Below are positions 16,921-28,100 of a stretch of 64,000 bases of DNA, piece by piece. The notes below the pieces were generated by a model, which saw nothing but the letters and a program-made list of their open reading frames with translations, made no database searches and was not told where the DNA came from. The DNA is taken from NCBI GenBank assembly GCA_944386495.1, contig CALXBE010000006.1, positions 49,332 to 113,331 on the forward strand, given 5' to 3'. The number at the start of each line of letters is the position of its first letter. Position 1 is the first letter of the stretch. Source of the DNA: an uncultured Gemmiger sp. (GTDB lineage: Bacteria; Bacillota; Clostridia; Oscillospirales; Ruminococcaceae). The translations under genes were made by a program, and so were the position numbers.

Positions 16921-17097
16921 TTACTTGAACTTCCGCTTACGAGCTGCTTCGGACTTCTTCTTGCGGCGAACGGAAGGCTTCTCGTAGGCCTCACGCTTAC
17001 GCACCTCGGCGAGAACGCCGCTGCGAGCAGTGCTGCGCTTAAAACGACGCAGAGCGCTCTCCAGGGATTCGCCCTCTTTAACACGAATTTCAGACAT
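16921..17097 (-). CDS. rpsU: Small ribosomal subunit protein bS21
   Basis: Encodes a 58-aa highly basic protein beginning [19 protein letters not shown] and ending RKRKFK, the classic S21 sequence. S21 binds the small subunit near the anti-Shine-Dalgarno region and aids initiation. The length is typical. GGGAGGGT precedes the ATG. It has its own consensus promoter and terminator and so forms a single-gene unit. Confidence 0.97.
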   Translation of the reverse strand: MSEIRVKEGESLESALRRFKRSTARSGVLAEVRKREAYEKPSVRRKKKSEAARKRKFK

Positions 17098-17159
17098 CTT
17101 GCTACCCTCCCTTTTTTTAGGAGTTTACGCTAGTTCACCATTGTTAACTAACAGAGTAA

Positions 17160-17188
17160 ATTCTACCATAAACTGCCGGTACTGTCAA
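17160..17188 (-). promoter_or_regulatory. rpsU promoter
   Basis: On the - strand, consensus TTGACA (17183-17188), a 17-base spacer with TGG next to the -10, and TAGAAT (17160-17165). A strong promoter is expected for a ribosomal gene. Confidence 0.85.
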
Positions 17189-17239
17189 CTGATTTTACTG
17201 GAGATTCCTAACATTCACAAAAAATTAACCTTTGAAATC

Positions 17240-19783
17240 TCAGCCTTTTACCGCCAGATTTACCAGCTTGCCGGGCACATAAATCTCCTTGGCAATGGTC
17301 TTTCCGGCAATGGCAGCAGCCACAGCCTCCTGAGCCTTTGCCTGAGCAATGGCATCAGCAGCCTCAATATTGGCATCCACATTGAACCGGGCACGGACCT
17401 TGCCGTTGACCAGCACAGCGATTTCTACGGTGCTTTCCACGCACTTGGCTTCCTCATAGACGGGCCACTGAGTGTGGGCAATCTGACCCTCAAAGCCGGC
17501 CTGTTCCCACATTTCCTCGGTAATATGGGGAGCCAGAGGGTTCATGAGGATGAGGAGGGTCCGCAGTTCGTCCCGGGTTGCGCCGCCGTTATCATACAGG
17601 GCATTCACCAGGGTCATGAGCTGGGCAATGGCAGTGTTGGCCTTCAGGCTCTCAATATCCTCGCCCACCTTCTTGATGGTCCGGTGGAAGAGAGCCACCA
17701 GCTGGGGACGGTATCCTTCCCCGTCCACGATCTTGTCGCCCAGGGCCCAGATACGGTCCAGGAAACGCTTGCAGCCCTTGATGGAACTGGTGTTCCAGGG
17801 AGCAGCCTTCTCAAAGTCACCGATGAACATCTCATAGAGGCGCATGGTATCGGCACCGTACTCGTCCACCACATCATCCGGGTTGACTACATTGCCCAGG
17901 CTCTTGGACATCTTGACAACGGGATGGTCAGCCATCTCGCCGTACTTCTCTACCAGGTGCTTCTTGGCGGCTTCCTCGCTGCCGTACTCCTCCACCAGAG
18001 CCTTCTGCTCGTTCTCGGGCAGGTTTACAAAGCTGTGGGGATTGAGGCCCAGAATCATGCCGTGGCTGGTCCGCTTGGCATAGGGTTCGGGAGTGGTGAC
18101 CACTCCGATGTCATAGAGGAACTTGTGCCAGAACCGGCTGTACAGCAGGTGGAGCGTGGTATGCTCCATACCGCCGTTGTACCAGTCCACGGGGCTCCAG
18201 TACTCCAGAGCCTCCTTGCTGGCCAGTTCCTTGTCATTATGGGGGTCCATATACCGCAGGAAGTACCAGGAAGAACCAGCCCACTGAGGCATGGTATCAG
18301 TCTCCCGCTTGGCAGGTCCGCCGCAGCAGGGGCAGGTGGTGTTCACCCAGTCGGTATGCCGGGCCAGGGGGCTCTCCCCGTTCTCGCCGGGCTCAAAGTC
18401 GGTGATATCGGGAAGCACCAGAGGCAGCTGATCCTCGGGCAGAGGCTGCCAGCCGCACTTCTCGCAGTAGACCATGGGGATAGGCTCGCCCCAGTACCGC
18501 TGACGGCTGAATACCCAGTCACGCAGTTTGTAGTTTACCTTGGCGCAGCCCTTGCCGCTTTCCTCCAGCCAGGCAATCATCTTGGCCTGAGCATCCTTGA
18601 CGGAAAGGCCGGTGATGAATCCGGAGTTGACCAGAGTACCGGTAGCTACATCGGTGAAGGCTTCCTTCTCCAGGTTGCTGGGATCCTTGCCCTGTACTAC
18701 CTCAATGATGGGCAGGCCAAACTTCTTGGCGAACTCCCAGTCGCGGGTATCGTGGGCAGGCACGGCCATAATGGCACCAGTGCCATAGGTGGCCAGAACA
18801 TAGTCAGAGATAAAGATGGGAATTTCCTGCTCATTCACAGGGTTGATGCCCATAACACCGTCCAGCTGAACGCCGGTCTTTTCCTTGTTCAGCTCGGTCC
18901 GTTCAAAATCACTCTTTCGGGCTGCGGCTTCGCGGTAAGCCTGCACCTCGGCCACATTCTTCAGCTTGCCCTGGGCGATCCACTCATCCACCAGCTTATG
19001 CTCGGGGCTGACCACCATGTAGGTAGCGCCAAAGAGGGTGTCGCACCGGGTGGTATAAACAGTAAGGGTATCACCGGTGGTAGTTCCAAAGTTCACCTCG
19101 GCGCCGTAGCTACGGCCGATCCAGTTCTTCTGCTGGGTGGCGACCCGCTCAATGTAATCCAGACCTTCCAGCCCGTCAATGAGCTTGTTTGCATACTCGG
19201 TGATTTTCAGCATCCACTGGCTCTTTACCTTGTGGACCACAGGGCTTCCGCACCGCTCGCAGACGCCGTTGACCACTTCCTCGTTGGCCAGAACTACCTT
19301 ACAGCCGGTGCAGTAGTTGACATTGGTTTCCTTCTTGTAAGCCAGGCCATGCTTGTACAGCTGGAGGAAAATCCACTGGGTCCACTTGTAGTACTTGGGA
19401 TCAGTGGTGTTGATTTCCCGGTCCCAGTCAAAGGAGAGGCCCAAGCTCTTCAGCTGGCTCTTGAACCGTGCCACATTGTTCTTGGTTACGATTTCGGGGT
19501 GGATGTGGTTCTTCATGGCGAAGTTTTCGGTGGGCAGACCGAAGGCATCCCATCCCATGGGGTAAAGCACATTATACCCTTCCAGCCGCTTCTTCCGGCA
19601 GATGGTATCCATGGCGGTGTAGCTGCGGGGATGTCCCACATGAAGACCGGCGGCAGAGGGATAAGGGAACTCTACCAGGCCGTAGAACTTGGGCTTGGAA
19701 TGGTCGATCTCGGCGTGGAAAGTCTTTTCCTCGTCCCAGATCTTCTGCCACTTGGCTTCCACTTTTTTGTAATCGTATTTCAC
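17240..19783 (-). CDS. leuS: Leucyl-tRNA synthetase
   Basis: Class I synthetase charging tRNA-Leu, 847 aa. The HIGH-type motif is HVGH at 48-51 and the KMSKS loop starts at K624. The CP1 editing domain shows the [12 protein letters not shown] and [12 protein letters not shown] segments needed for clearing misacylated tRNA. Cysteine pairs near residues 159 and 176 form the zinc insertion. It follows rsfS by 38 bases. No T-box leader lies directly upstream, so it appears to be expressed as the last gene of the long housekeeping unit. Confidence 0.97.
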   Translation of the reverse strand: MKYDYKKVEAKWQKIWDEEKTFHAEIDHSKPKFYGLVEFPYPSAAGLHVGHPRSYTAMDTICRKKRLEGYNVLYPMGWDAFGLPTENFAMKNHIHPEIVTKNNVARFKSQLKSLGLSFDWDREINTTDPKYYKWTQWIFLQLYKHGLAYKKETNVNYCTGCKVVLANEEVVNGVCERCGSPVVHKVKSQWMLKITEYANKLIDGLEGLDYIERVATQQKNWIGRSYGAEVNFGTTTGDTLTVYTTRCDTLFGATYMVVSPEHKLVDEWIAQGKLKNVAEVQAYREAAARKSDFERTELNKEKTGVQLDGVMGINPVNEQEIPIFISDYVLATYGTGAIMAVPAHDTRDWEFAKKFGLPIIEVVQGKDPSNLEKEAFTDVATGTLVNSGFITGLSVKDAQAKMIAWLEESGKGCAKVNYKLRDWVFSRQRYWGEPIPMVYCEKCGWQPLPEDQLPLVLPDITDFEPGENGESPLARHTDWVNTTCPCCGGPAKRETDTMPQWAGSSWYFLRYMDPHNDKELASKEALEYWSPVDWYNGGMEHTTLHLLYSRFWHKFLYDIGVVTTPEPYAKRTSHGMILGLNPHSFVNLPENEQKALVEEYGSEEAAKKHLVEKYGEMADHPVVKMSKSLGNVVNPDDVVDEYGADTMRLYEMFIGDFEKAAPWNTSSIKGCKRFLDRIWALGDKIVDGEGYRPQLVALFHRTIKKVGEDIESLKANTAIAQLMTLVNALYDNGGATRDELRTLLILMNPLAPHITEEMWEQAGFEGQIAHTQWPVYEEAKCVESTVEIAVLVNGKVRARFNVDANIEAADAIAQAKAQEAVAAAIAGKTIAKEIYVPGKLVNLAVKG

Positions 19784-19821
19784 TTTCGGTTCAACTCCAA
19801 CTCTTTGAAAATTTCAACAGG

Positions 19822-20199
19822 TCACTCGCCTTGAGCTTCCCTTGCTTCGTTGATGGCCTGGGCCAGGGGCAGGGGTTTTCCGTCTGCCCACATATGCTCC
19901 AGATCGTAGTACTCCCGGGCATCGGGGGTAAACACATGAACGATCACATCGCCGTAATCCATAAGAATCCAGCGCTTGGAATCGTGGCCCTCCACCCGGG
20001 CGGGACGGATTCCCAACTGTTCCAGCTGGAATTCCACCTCGTCCGCAATGGCGGACACCTGGGTGGTGGAGTTGCCGGTGGCCATAACAAAGTAGTCGGC
20101 CAGGATGGTCAGGTCCTCCACCTGAACGGCCCGGATCTCCAGGGCCTTCTTTTTATCCATAGCAATGGCAATTCTGGTTGCCAGTTCTTTAGAATCCAT
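19822..20199 (-). CDS. rsfS: Ribosomal silencing factor RsfS
   Basis: 125-aa RsfS/Iojap protein. It binds uL14 on the large subunit and blocks joining with the small subunit under low nutrients. The conserved core includes LTILADYFVMATGNST and the later GHDSKRWILMDYGDVIVHVF. It is flanked by the LCP gene and leuS, the common clostridial order nadD-yqeK-LCP-rsfS-leuS. Confidence 0.95.
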   Translation of the reverse strand: MDSKELATRIAIAMDKKKALEIRAVQVEDLTILADYFVMATGNSTTQVSAIADEVEFQLEQLGIRPARVEGHDSKRWILMDYGDVIVHVFTPDAREYYDLEHMWADGKPLPLAQAINEAREAQGE

Positions 20200-20211
20200 T
20201 ATAAATCCTCC

Positions 20212-22008
20212 TTATGCGGCAGGTTCCTGGGTTGCCTCAGGAGCCGCAGTCTCCTCGGGGGTGTCGGTAATAACATTGTAGCTGCCGTCGATGTTCAAAT
20301 CCTGCTGCCCCTGCTCTGCTTCCGCATCCAGAGAATTCATGAACTGGATGTTGGGATCGCTGGCTCCGCTGGTAGCGGTCCAGTCAGGCAGCTGGAGCTG
20401 CGAAGCATCCATGGGTCCGGTGTAATCCCGGAAATACTGGTTAAGCAGATCAGCAGATTCCTGCCGTGCGGTGATCAGCACCGAGTTTCCATTGTAAGGC
20501 TCCGCATTGCAGGAGGGCAGCTGACAAATCATAATGTTGGAGCTGTCCACCTTCAGGAAAGATACGGCCAGAGAGGCAATATCGCTGGCAGACAGGTCGG
20601 TGGTCACATACTCCATGGCAATGGGCACCATCTTGACGGCTTCCCATACCGAGATGGAGCGCAGGCGGCGGAAGAGTGCAGAGTAGAAATACCGCTGCAT
20701 GTTCAGACGGTCCAGGTCACTGCGCTCGAAGCCCTTGCCATAACGGCAGCGGACAAAGAACTCAGCCTGTTCCCCGTGCAGAGTCTGGTAGCCGGCATAG
20801 AGCTTACTACCCTGTCCGTCTTCCATATCGTGAGGCACATAGACCTCTACGCCATTAAAGGCATCCACGATTTCCCGGAAGGATGCCATATCGATGGCCA
20901 CATACCGGTCCACGGGCAGGCCGTACATTTTGTAGATGCAGTCGGCCAGGCTTGCGTAACCATCGTTATACATGGCCACATTGTTGATCTGATAGTTGCC
21001 GGAATTGTATACTCCAGCCACCAGAGTATTCCGGGGAATCTGGAGCATATACAGCTGGTTTTCCTTCAGGTCAAAATGGACATACATGATCATGTCGGTA
21101 TTGCCGTCGTTGGTGTTGCTGTCGTTGGTGCCGTAGGCACGGTCCTCGTCCCAGTCAACGCCCACCACCAGAACATTCAGCTGGTCGCCCTGATACTCTT
21201 CCGGGGTAGAAATCATATCCGAAATGCTGACGGTTCCACTTTCAGGGGCAATAGACCCCATAATAATCCGGAAAGCCAGGTAGAAGATTGCCATAATAAT
21301 GATAAGGGTGGTAAGTACTCCGAAAAATACATTACCCCGTTTGGCAGCTACTGCACCGCCCTTGCGGCCCTTTCGTCCGGAGCCGCCCCGTCCCCCTCCA
21401 TGGGAAGCGGAATGAGCTGCGGCAGAGCGGGAATTCTGGCCCTGGGAGCGGCTGCTCCCGGAAGTCCGTCCTGTTCCCTGAGAAGCAAAGTGAATCCCGG
21501 AAGCCTGTCCTCCTGTCTGAGCTGCGGAACGGGTTCCGGCAGCGGGACGGGAAGTGTACCCTGCGGTCTGGGCGGCAGGCCGGGTGCCGGTGGCAGGACG
21601 GGAAGTCTGCCCTGCAGTCTGGGACACAGGCCGGGTGCCGGTGGCAGGGCGGGAAGCCTGCCCTGCTGTTTGGGACACAGGCCGGGTATCGGTGGCAGGG
21701 CGGGAAGCCTGCCCTGCGGTCTGGGATACAGGCCGGGGCGCAGCAGACCGGGAAGGCTGTCCTGCTGCCTGGGCGGCAGAACGGGTTCCAGTGGAAGGAT
21801 AGGCTGCCTGAACGGGAGCCTGCGCAGGCCGCCGCACACCGGTAGAGGGAGCAGCCTGGGCACCGGAAGCAGGAGGCTGGGGAGCAGTTTTTCCCTTCAG
21901 ATCGGGAATCTCGAACTGACCGGTCTGACGGCCCTGAGTATCCTGAGGCCTGCGAATGCTTCGGCCTGCAGAGGCACCGCTTCGGTTGATCTTGCGGGGT
22001 TCACTCAT
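20212..22008 (-). CDS. LytR-CpsA-Psr (LCP) family glycopolymer ligase with repeat-rich N-terminus
   Basis: LCP proteins transfer lipid-linked glycopolymers such as teichoic acids or capsule to peptidoglycan outside the cell. A hydrophobic anchor at about 225-250 precedes the LCP domain (VLVVGVDWDEDRAYG, MLQIPRNT, FVRCRYGKGFERSDLDRL), which carries the Asp and Arg residues used in pyrophosphate binding. Unusually, the predicted cytoplasmic N-terminus is about 220 residues long, Ala/Gln/Arg/Pro-rich, with a 17-residue repeat and then a Gly/Lys/Arg-rich stretch. The ATG at 22008 follows AGGAGG and overlaps the yqeK end. 598 aa. It may attach the polymer made by the 0-14 kb locus. Confidence 0.9.
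   Translation of the reverse strand: MSEPRKINRSGASAGRSIRRPQDTQGRQTGQFEIPDLKGKTAPQPPASGAQAAPSTGVRRPAQAPVQAAYPSTGTRSAAQAAGQPSRSAAPRPVSQTAGQASRPATDTRPVSQTAGQASRPATGTRPVSQTAGQTSRPATGTRPAAQTAGYTSRPAAGTRSAAQTGGQASGIHFASQGTGRTSGSSRSQGQNSRSAAAHSASHGGGRGGSGRKGRKGGAVAAKRGNVFFGVLTTLIIIMAIFYLAFRIIMGSIAPESGTVSISDMISTPEEYQGDQLNVLVVGVDWDEDRAYGTNDSNTNDGNTDMIMYVHFDLKENQLYMLQIPRNTLVAGVYNSGNYQINNVAMYNDGYASLADCIYKMYGLPVDRYVAIDMASFREIVDAFNGVEVYVPHDMEDGQGSKLYAGYQTLHGEQAEFFVRCRYGKGFERSDLDRLNMQRYFYSALFRRLRSISVWEAVKMVPIAMEYVTTDLSASDIASLAVSFLKVDSSNIMICQLPSCNAEPYNGNSVLITARQESADLLNQYFRDYTGPMDASQLQLPDWTATSGASDPNIQFMNSLDAEAEQGQQDLNIDGSYNVITDTPEETAAPEATQEPAA
21505..21795 (-). repeat. 51-bp coding tandem repeat in the LCP gene
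   Basis: Residues about 72-168 consist of five to six copies of a 17-residue unit like RPVSQTAGQASRPATGT. Three central copies are nearly identical and the outer ones degenerate. The repeats are in frame and could vary in number between strains. Confidence 0.8.
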
Positions 22009-22591
22009 CTTGGTCTTCCTCCTTATCCGGGCAATTGCCCAACAAATCCTCAAGAGCAGCGGCAGACATGGGATCTGCGGTCTGCTTTTTATCTTTTACA
22101 AACGACAGAGTGGATTCAAGTGCGCTGCACATTGCCTGGTCCAAATCTTTTTTGGCCAGCTTTCTCAGCCTTTCCACTCCCGGGAAATCCCGTTCTTTAC
22201 TGGTCATGTCTGCCAGAAAAATAATCTTATCCAGCCGGGTCATACCGGGACGGCCTGTGGTATGGCAGCGGATGGCGGAGAGAACCTCCTCATCCTCCAC
22301 GCCCCAGCGCACCTGGGCAATAATAGCGGCACAGACCCCATGCCATACCGGCTGGGGCCTCTCCTCCACATTCCCTGCCATTGTACCATTTTCCCGGAAG
22401 ATTTGCAACATTTCCTCTTTGGGCAATTCCTTGGCGCAGTCATGAAGAATGGCTGCCAATGCGGCTTTTTCCGGGTCCTCCCCATGGATTTTTGCCAGTT
22501 TTACCGCCATATCCCGCACATTCAGGGTATGTTCCCACCGTTTCTTTCCCAGCATGGGTTTGACCAGGTGGATTGCTTTTTCTTCCTTCAT
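22001..22591 (-). CDS. yqeK: YqeK-type HD-domain hydrolase (diadenosine tetraphosphatase)
   Basis: 196-aa HD-domain phosphohydrolase that in characterised members splits Ap4A symmetrically. RWEHTLNVRDMA supplies the first His and ILHDCAKEL the HD pair; a later HTTG and FLADMTSKERD complete the metal site. The ATG at 22591 overlaps the nadD stop (ATGA) and is preceded by AGGAGAA. Upstream in-frame sequence is only antisense to nadD. Together with nadD it fits the conserved NAD/nucleotide-maintenance block. Confidence 0.93.
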   Translation of the reverse strand: MKEEKAIHLVKPMLGKKRWEHTLNVRDMAVKLAKIHGEDPEKAALAAILHDCAKELPKEEMLQIFRENGTMAGNVEERPQPVWHGVCAAIIAQVRWGVEDEEVLSAIRCHTTGRPGMTRLDKIIFLADMTSKERDFPGVERLRKLAKKDLDQAMCSALESTLSFVKDKKQTADPMSAAALEDLLGNCPDKEEDQDE

Positions 22592-23181
22592 GAAAAATTC
22601 TCCTGATACAGATGATATTTCTCTACCAGCTCTTGGACCAAGGGGGGCAGAAGTTCCGGCTTGGCTTTTCCCTGCCGGATCTGGGTGCTGGATACTTCCA
22701 GGGCAGAGGCAGGAGCCAGAATGACTTTTCCTCCCTCCCCTTCCAACGCCCGGGCAGCCTGAATCAGCTGAGGGTCGTCCCCCGCCTGACGACTGGTGCA
22801 GACCAGGGTGGCTCTTTGAAGGATCTCCTTCCAACGGTGCCACTGGGTAAAGGTGAGGAGCATATCGCTGCCTACTGCCATATAGATTTCAGCTTTGGGG
22901 TATTCCTGCGCCAGGTGTTCCAGGGTATGGATGGAGTAGCTTTTCCCTTCCTGGTCCAGTTCCCACCGGGAAACCACCAGATTGGGAAAGCACTCCCGGA
23001 AGCAGCGGCACATTTCCAGCCGAATCTCTCCGGAGGTGTGGGCTGCCGCTTTATGAGGGGGAATCCCCGCAGGCATGACTACCACCAGGTCGGGATTCAC
23101 CGCCCGGATGGCTGCTTCCAGGTTATGGATATGTCCCAGGTGAGGCGGGTCAAAGGTGCCTCCGAACAGCAGCAGCTTCAT
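22588..23181 (-). CDS. nadD: Nicotinate-nucleotide adenylyltransferase
   Basis: Adenylates nicotinate mononucleotide with ATP to form deamido-NAD in NAD synthesis. GGTFDPPHLGH (6-16) is the nucleotidyltransferase HxGH signature, and SSTQIRQG near the C-terminus is the second ATP-binding motif. The ATG at 23181 gives 197 aa, the usual length, and lies five bases after the yhbY stop. It overlaps yqeK by four bases. Confidence 0.95.
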   Translation of the reverse strand: MKLLLFGGTFDPPHLGHIHNLEAAIRAVNPDLVVVMPAGIPPHKAAAHTSGEIRLEMCRCFRECFPNLVVSRWELDQEGKSYSIHTLEHLAQEYPKAEIYMAVGSDMLLTFTQWHRWKEILQRATLVCTSRQAGDDPQLIQAARALEGEGGKVILAPASALEVSSTQIRQGKAKPELLPPLVQELVEKYHLYQENFS

Positions 23182-23186
23182 AGGGA

Positions 23187-23516
23187 TTACCTTTTGTTCT
23201 TCTTGGCAGCCCGGGCAATTTCCCGAAGCTGCTCTGCATATTTTCCGTCCTTGGGTTTCTGCTTGTAGAGCACAAACTTGCTGCCAATGACCTGAACCTG
23301 ATCGGCGCCGGTGGCCTGAGCCAGAATGTCTGCTGCTTCCCGGGGGGTATAGGAGCTGGTCTCCAGCACCCGCAGCTTGATCAGTTCCCGGGCGGCCAGA
23401 CAATCTGCAGTGGCCTGAATCACATTTTCGTCAATCTCGCCTTTGCCGATCTGGAACACAGGGTCCAGGCTGTTGGCCTGCCCCCGAAGATAGGCTCGCT
23501 GTTTGCTTGTTAACAT
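23187..23516 (-). CDS. yhbY: YhbY/CRM-domain RNA-binding protein
   Basis: 109-aa CRM-domain protein associated with assembly of the large ribosomal subunit. It begins MLTSKQRAYLRGQAN, typical of YhbY, with the conserved GKGEIDENVI and a following LRVLETSS segment. A basic tail ends in KKNKR. Its place before nadD is common in clostridia and bacilli. Confidence 0.93.
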   Translation of the reverse strand: MLTSKQRAYLRGQANSLDPVFQIGKGEIDENVIQATADCLAARELIKLRVLETSSYTPREAADILAQATGADQVQVIGSKFVLYKQKPKDGKYAEQLREIARAAKKNKR

Positions 23517-23534
23517 AATAACCGTCCTTTGTTT

Positions 23535-24146
23535 CTATTTTGTTAATTTACCTTGAAGGAACCCTTCCAATTTTTCTTCCAGCCGGGCCAGAGCCTTGCC
23601 CCGGTGGCTGATGGCGTCCTTCTCCTGGGTGGTAAGCTGGGCATAGCTTCGGTCGTCATACTGTTCCACATTGAAGATGGGGTCATATCCAAAGCCGTTG
23701 GTTCCCCGGCGTTCAAAGCCGATCCAGCCGGGGCACTCTCCCCGGGTAGTCAGGCTCCGACCATCGGGCAGATAGAGACAGACCGCCGACACAAACTTGG
23801 CGGACCGCTTTTCCTTGGGCAGTCCTTCCAGGTTGGCCAGGAGCTTGTCATTGTTGGCCTCATCATCCCCGTGGCGGCCGCAGTACCGGGCAGTGTACAC
23901 TCCCGGTTCCCCGTTCAGGGCATCCACCTCCAGCCCGGAATCATCGGCTACGGTGGGCAGGCCGCTGGCTTCACAGATGGCCTTTGCCTTGATAAGGGCA
24001 TTCTCCTCAAAGGTGGTTCCGGTCTCATCCGGTTCCAGGGTGATTCCCAGTTCCTTCTGGCTTTTTACAGTATGGCCCTGAGCCTCCAGGATACGGCGCA
24101 GTTCCTTCAGTTTTCCTGCATTTCCGGTAGCAGCACAGATTTCCAT
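23535..24146 (-). CDS. rdgB: XTP/dITP diphosphatase (RdgB/HAM1)
   Basis: Removes non-canonical purine triphosphates (ITP, XTP, dITP) by hydrolysis to the monophosphate. ATGNAGKLKELRRIL is the N-terminal substrate loop, DDSGLEVDAL the metal-binding region, and GFGYDPIF and SHRGKAL the later motifs. 203 aa is normal. The gene lies two bases after ftsY in the same unit. Confidence 0.95.
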   Translation of the reverse strand: MEICAATGNAGKLKELRRILEAQGHTVKSQKELGITLEPDETGTTFEENALIKAKAICEASGLPTVADDSGLEVDALNGEPGVYTARYCGRHGDDEANNDKLLANLEGLPKEKRSAKFVSAVCLYLPDGRSLTTRGECPGWIGFERRGTNGFGYDPIFNVEQYDDRSYAQLTTQEKDAISHRGKALARLEEKLEGFLQGKLTK

Positions 24147-24148
24147 TT

Positions 24149-25087
24149 TTATGCCTCCCTGTCCAGAAGTTCAGGAAGCAGTCCCTGGGCAAAGTCGTGA
24201 GCATCGAAGGGAATAAGGTCGTCAATGCCCTCTCCTACCCCGATGAACCGGACCGGCAGGCCCAGCTTCTGTTTGATGGAGACCACGCAGCCGCCCTTGG
24301 GGGTGCCGTCCAGCTTGGTGAGGATGATTCCGGTAACCCCTGCCGCCCGGATAAATTCCTTGGCCTGGCTGATGGCGTTCTGACCGGTGATGGCATCCAG
24401 CACCAGCAGAGTCTCCACGCTGGCCTGGGGATTTGCTTTCTTTACACTGCGGCTGATTTTGCTCAGCTCGTCCATAAGGTTCTGCTTGTTGTGAAGCCGT
24501 CCGGCAGTATCTACAATCACCAGATCGCAGCCCCGGGCGGTGGCAGCCTTGACCGAGTCAAAGACCACGGCGGCAGGGTCTGCCCCTTCCCCGGCCTTCA
24601 CAATAGGAACGCCGGCCCGCTGAGCCCAGATGTCCAGCTGTTCACTGGCAGCAGCGCGGAAGGTATCTCCCGCAGCCAGGAGCAGTTTCTTTCCTGCCTT
24701 CTTATAGTAGTTTGCCATCTTGGCAATGGAGGTAGTCTTTCCTACCCCGTTTACCCCTACCACCAGAATTACTGCCGGGGTACCGGACAGGTCCATCTGG
24801 GACTGAGGTTCCATCTCGGCCCAGACCAGGTCCCGCAGAGCATCCAGAGCCTGAGGTCCGGTTTTCAGATGTTTCCGGTTAACGGTGTCCCGGAGCTGGT
24901 CCACCAGCCTGATGGAGACATCCGCCCCCACATCTGCCAGGATGAGCTGCTCCTCCAGGGTATCATAGAGATCGTCGTCGATCTCGCTGCCGGTGAGGGT
25001 GTTGATGATGGAGCCGAAAAAGCCGGTGCGGGTCTTTTCCAGGCCGTTCTTTACCTTATCCTTGTTTCCGAATCCAAACAGTCCCAT
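24149..25087 (-). CDS. ftsY: Signal recognition particle receptor FtsY
   Basis: GTPase receptor that docks SRP-ribosome complexes to the membrane. [13 protein letters not shown] is the P-loop, [11 protein letters not shown] the G3 motif, and [10 protein letters not shown] the G4 region. At 312 aa it has the NG domain with only a short N-terminal region, as in many Firmicutes. It follows smc by 37 bases in the conserved rnc-smc-ftsY order. Confidence 0.97.
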   Translation of the reverse strand: MGLFGFGNKDKVKNGLEKTRTGFFGSIINTLTGSEIDDDLYDTLEEQLILADVGADVSIRLVDQLRDTVNRKHLKTGPQALDALRDLVWAEMEPQSQMDLSGTPAVILVVGVNGVGKTTSIAKMANYYKKAGKKLLLAAGDTFRAAASEQLDIWAQRAGVPIVKAGEGADPAAVVFDSVKAATARGCDLVIVDTAGRLHNKQNLMDELSKISRSVKKANPQASVETLLVLDAITGQNAISQAKEFIRAAGVTGIILTKLDGTPKGGCVVSIKQKLGLPVRFIGVGEGIDDLIPFDAHDFAQGLLPELLDREA

Positions 25088-25124
25088 GGATGGTTCCTCC
25101 TATGAATAAGTTCCTTGATTTTTA

Positions 25125-28100
25125 TTATGTGATTAGCTTGGCATCCACCTGATCCAGTTCCAGCTTGAGCAGCTTGGACACTCCGTCCTCCTGCATGGTG
25201 ACACCATACAGCACATCGGCGGCTTCCATGGTGCCCCGGCGGTGGGTAATGACCACAAACTGGGTCTTGTCGCTGATGCGCCGGAGATACTGGGCAAACC
25301 GGACTACATTTACATCGTCCAGGGCGGCCTCGATCTCGTCCAGCACACAGAAGGGAGACGGATTTACCGCCAGGATGGCGAAGTAAATGCTGATGGCCAC
25401 CAGGGTCTGTTCTCCGCCGGAGAGGGCAGACAGGTTCTTGATGACCTTGCCCGGGGGTGCCACCTGGATGTCAATACCGGATTCCAGCACATCCTCCGGG
25501 TCGGACAGGGAGAGGGAAGCGGTGCCGCCCCCGAACAGTTCCTTGAATATCCGGGCGAAATTCTGGTTGATAGTCTTGAAATTTTCCGAGAAGATTTCCT
25601 TCATCTCTCCGGACAGCTGAGCAATGAGCCGGTTCAGCTCATTTTTACTCTTTTCCACATCGGATACCTGGGTGGACAGGGTCTCATACCGCTGGCTCAC
25701 TTCCTTGTATTCCTCAATGGCTCCCACATTCACATTGCCCAGGCCCCGAATCCGGTTTCTCAGTTCGGTGACCTGGCGGCGAAGCTCGGTGACATTCTCA
25801 AACTCCACGCAGAGTTCCTGGGCGGCGGACTGGGTAAGCTGATACTCTTCCCAAAGCCGGGTAACGGTCTGCTCCAGCTCCCCTTCTGCCTGTTCCTTCC
25901 GCTCAGCCAGACGGGCCATCTCCTGGCCCATCTGCTCCCGCTGGCTGGTGATGGTCCGGACCTGCTGGGTCTTCTCCGTCTGCCCTGCTTCCAGTTCCAT
26001 CCGCTGCCGGTTGGTCTCCTGAATCTGCCCCTCCAAAGAGGAAATCTCCCCCTGGCTGGTGCGGCAGCTTTCCCGGATTTCTTCCACCTGACGGCGGTTT
26101 TCCCGGTTCAGTTCCTCCATCTTTGCAATGGCCTGTTCCAGTTCCAAAGCCCGCTGGGCATTCTCTCCGGTCCGGCCTTCCAGGCTTTCAATGGCGGAAA
26201 GCTGGGATTCCCGGTCTTTCTGGGTGCTCAGCTGCTCCAGCCGCTTGGCGCTCAAGGCCTCGGACAGCTGCTGGCGGGAAGTAAGGAAGTTATCATCCTT
26301 TCCTACCAGGGCAGACAGCTCCTCCTCCAGCTTTTTCAGCTGGGCGGACAGCTCCTTTTCCTGGGCGGCGGATTCCTCCCGGATTTTCTTGTTTTCCTCC
26401 AGCTGGCGTTCCAGCTGTTCCAGCTCCCCTTCCAGAAGCTGCACAGCCCCCCGGTACTGGGTAAGGGCCGCAGCCAGCCGCTGATCTTCCATCTCCGCCC
26501 GGATTTTATCCTGGTTGGCGGTGATCAGCTCGCTGTCGGTGGCGGTAAGCTGGGCGGAGAGTTCGTCCACCTCTTCCTTCCACCGGTCGGTCTCCTCCTG
26601 GGCCTTGGCCTGCTTGCCGGTCAGGGTCTCGATTTTCTGTTTCAGGTCCTGAATTTCCTGACGGCGGCTGAACAGCCCGGCGCTCTTGCTGGTGGAACCA
26701 CCTGTAAAGGAACCGCCTGCATTGATGACCTGGCCGTCCACCGTCACCACACGGTTCCGGTAGTTGAGGGCCCGGGCGGCACGGCTGGCCTGGTTCAGAT
26801 CCTCCACCACCACGATCCGGCCCAGCAGGCTGGCGGCGATTCCCTCATACCGGGAATCATACTCCACCAGGTTGACCGCCAGGACAGCCCCCTCCGGAAG
26901 GGGTCCGCTGTGGCGCTGGCCCTTCACCGTATCCAGGGGCAGGAAGGTGGCCCGTCCGGCCCGTTCCTCTTTCAGGAAGGAAATAGCCGCCTTGGCGGCG
27001 TTCTCCCCCTCCACCACAATGTTCTGGAGGGCAAAACCCAGGGCGGTCTCAATGGCCACCTCATACCCGGGCTTTACGGTGAGGATTCCGCTGACGGGGC
27101 CGATGATACCCCGGAGCCGTCCCGCCTGGGCAGCCTTCATTACGGTTTTGACACTGGACTGATAACCGTCCATGTTCTTTTCCAAATCCCGGAGCAGATT
27201 CAGCCGCTGGTGGGCAGAGTCCATCTCCCGGGTGATTTTCTGTTCCTGCTGGTCCGCTGCTTCCAGGGACCGTTTCCGGCTTTCCAGTTTCAGGGAAAGG
27301 CCGCCTTTGATGTTTTCCAGCCGGGTGACGGTTCCGGAAAGCTGTTCCAGGTATCGGGTGTTTTCTTCCTTTTCTTGTTCCAGCCGCCGGGTCTGTTCCT
27401 CCTGGCTCTGCCGTTCCAGCCGGGCGGCTTCCATCCGCTCTGCTGCAGCGGCAGCTGCCGCCTGCGCCCCCGCCGAAGCCACCTGCGCATTGGTCTGCTG
27501 CTGGGTAAGCTGGGCCATCTGGGCCGTTACCTGACCCCGGCGCTCTCCGGTTTCCTGGTTCTGAGCCTGAATCTCCTCCAGCTTTTGGGTGATGGAAGTG
27601 ATTTCTTCCTCCAGAGCGGCAAGCTGCTGTTCCAGCTCCCGGGCCTTCTGGCGGTGATCTTCAATCTCCTGGCGGATGGTCTGTTCCCCGGCGCTGCTCT
27701 GGCGCAGTTCCTCCCGGTATCCGGCAATGGTGTTCTCGTTGTGTTTCAGGTCGTTGTCCAGAACCGCGATTCGGCTCTCGCTTCCCGACATCTCCTGGGT
27801 GATGGCCCGGATGCGGGTGTTCAGGTTCTCCACATCCACCGTCAACTGCTGGATTTTCAGCCGGGATTCCTCCGAGGCATCGTCCATTTTCTGAATCTCA
27901 TCCGACAGCCGCTGGTAGTCGGCCTGGGCGTTCTCGTACCGGCGCTGCTGTTCCCGCACCGTCTCTTTGGCCCGGCGGATATTCTCCACCCACAGGGTGA
28001 CTTCCAGTTCCTTTTTCTGGTTGGAGAGAAGCAGGAACCTTTCTGCTTTCTCGCTGTCCCGTTTCAAGGGACCTACCCGGCTTTCCAGTTCTCCCAGAAT

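Noticed and set aside
19784-19821. T-box leader before leuS
   Set aside because: Only 38 bases separate leuS from rsfS, with no T-box sequence or terminator. leuS is probably read from the upstream operon.
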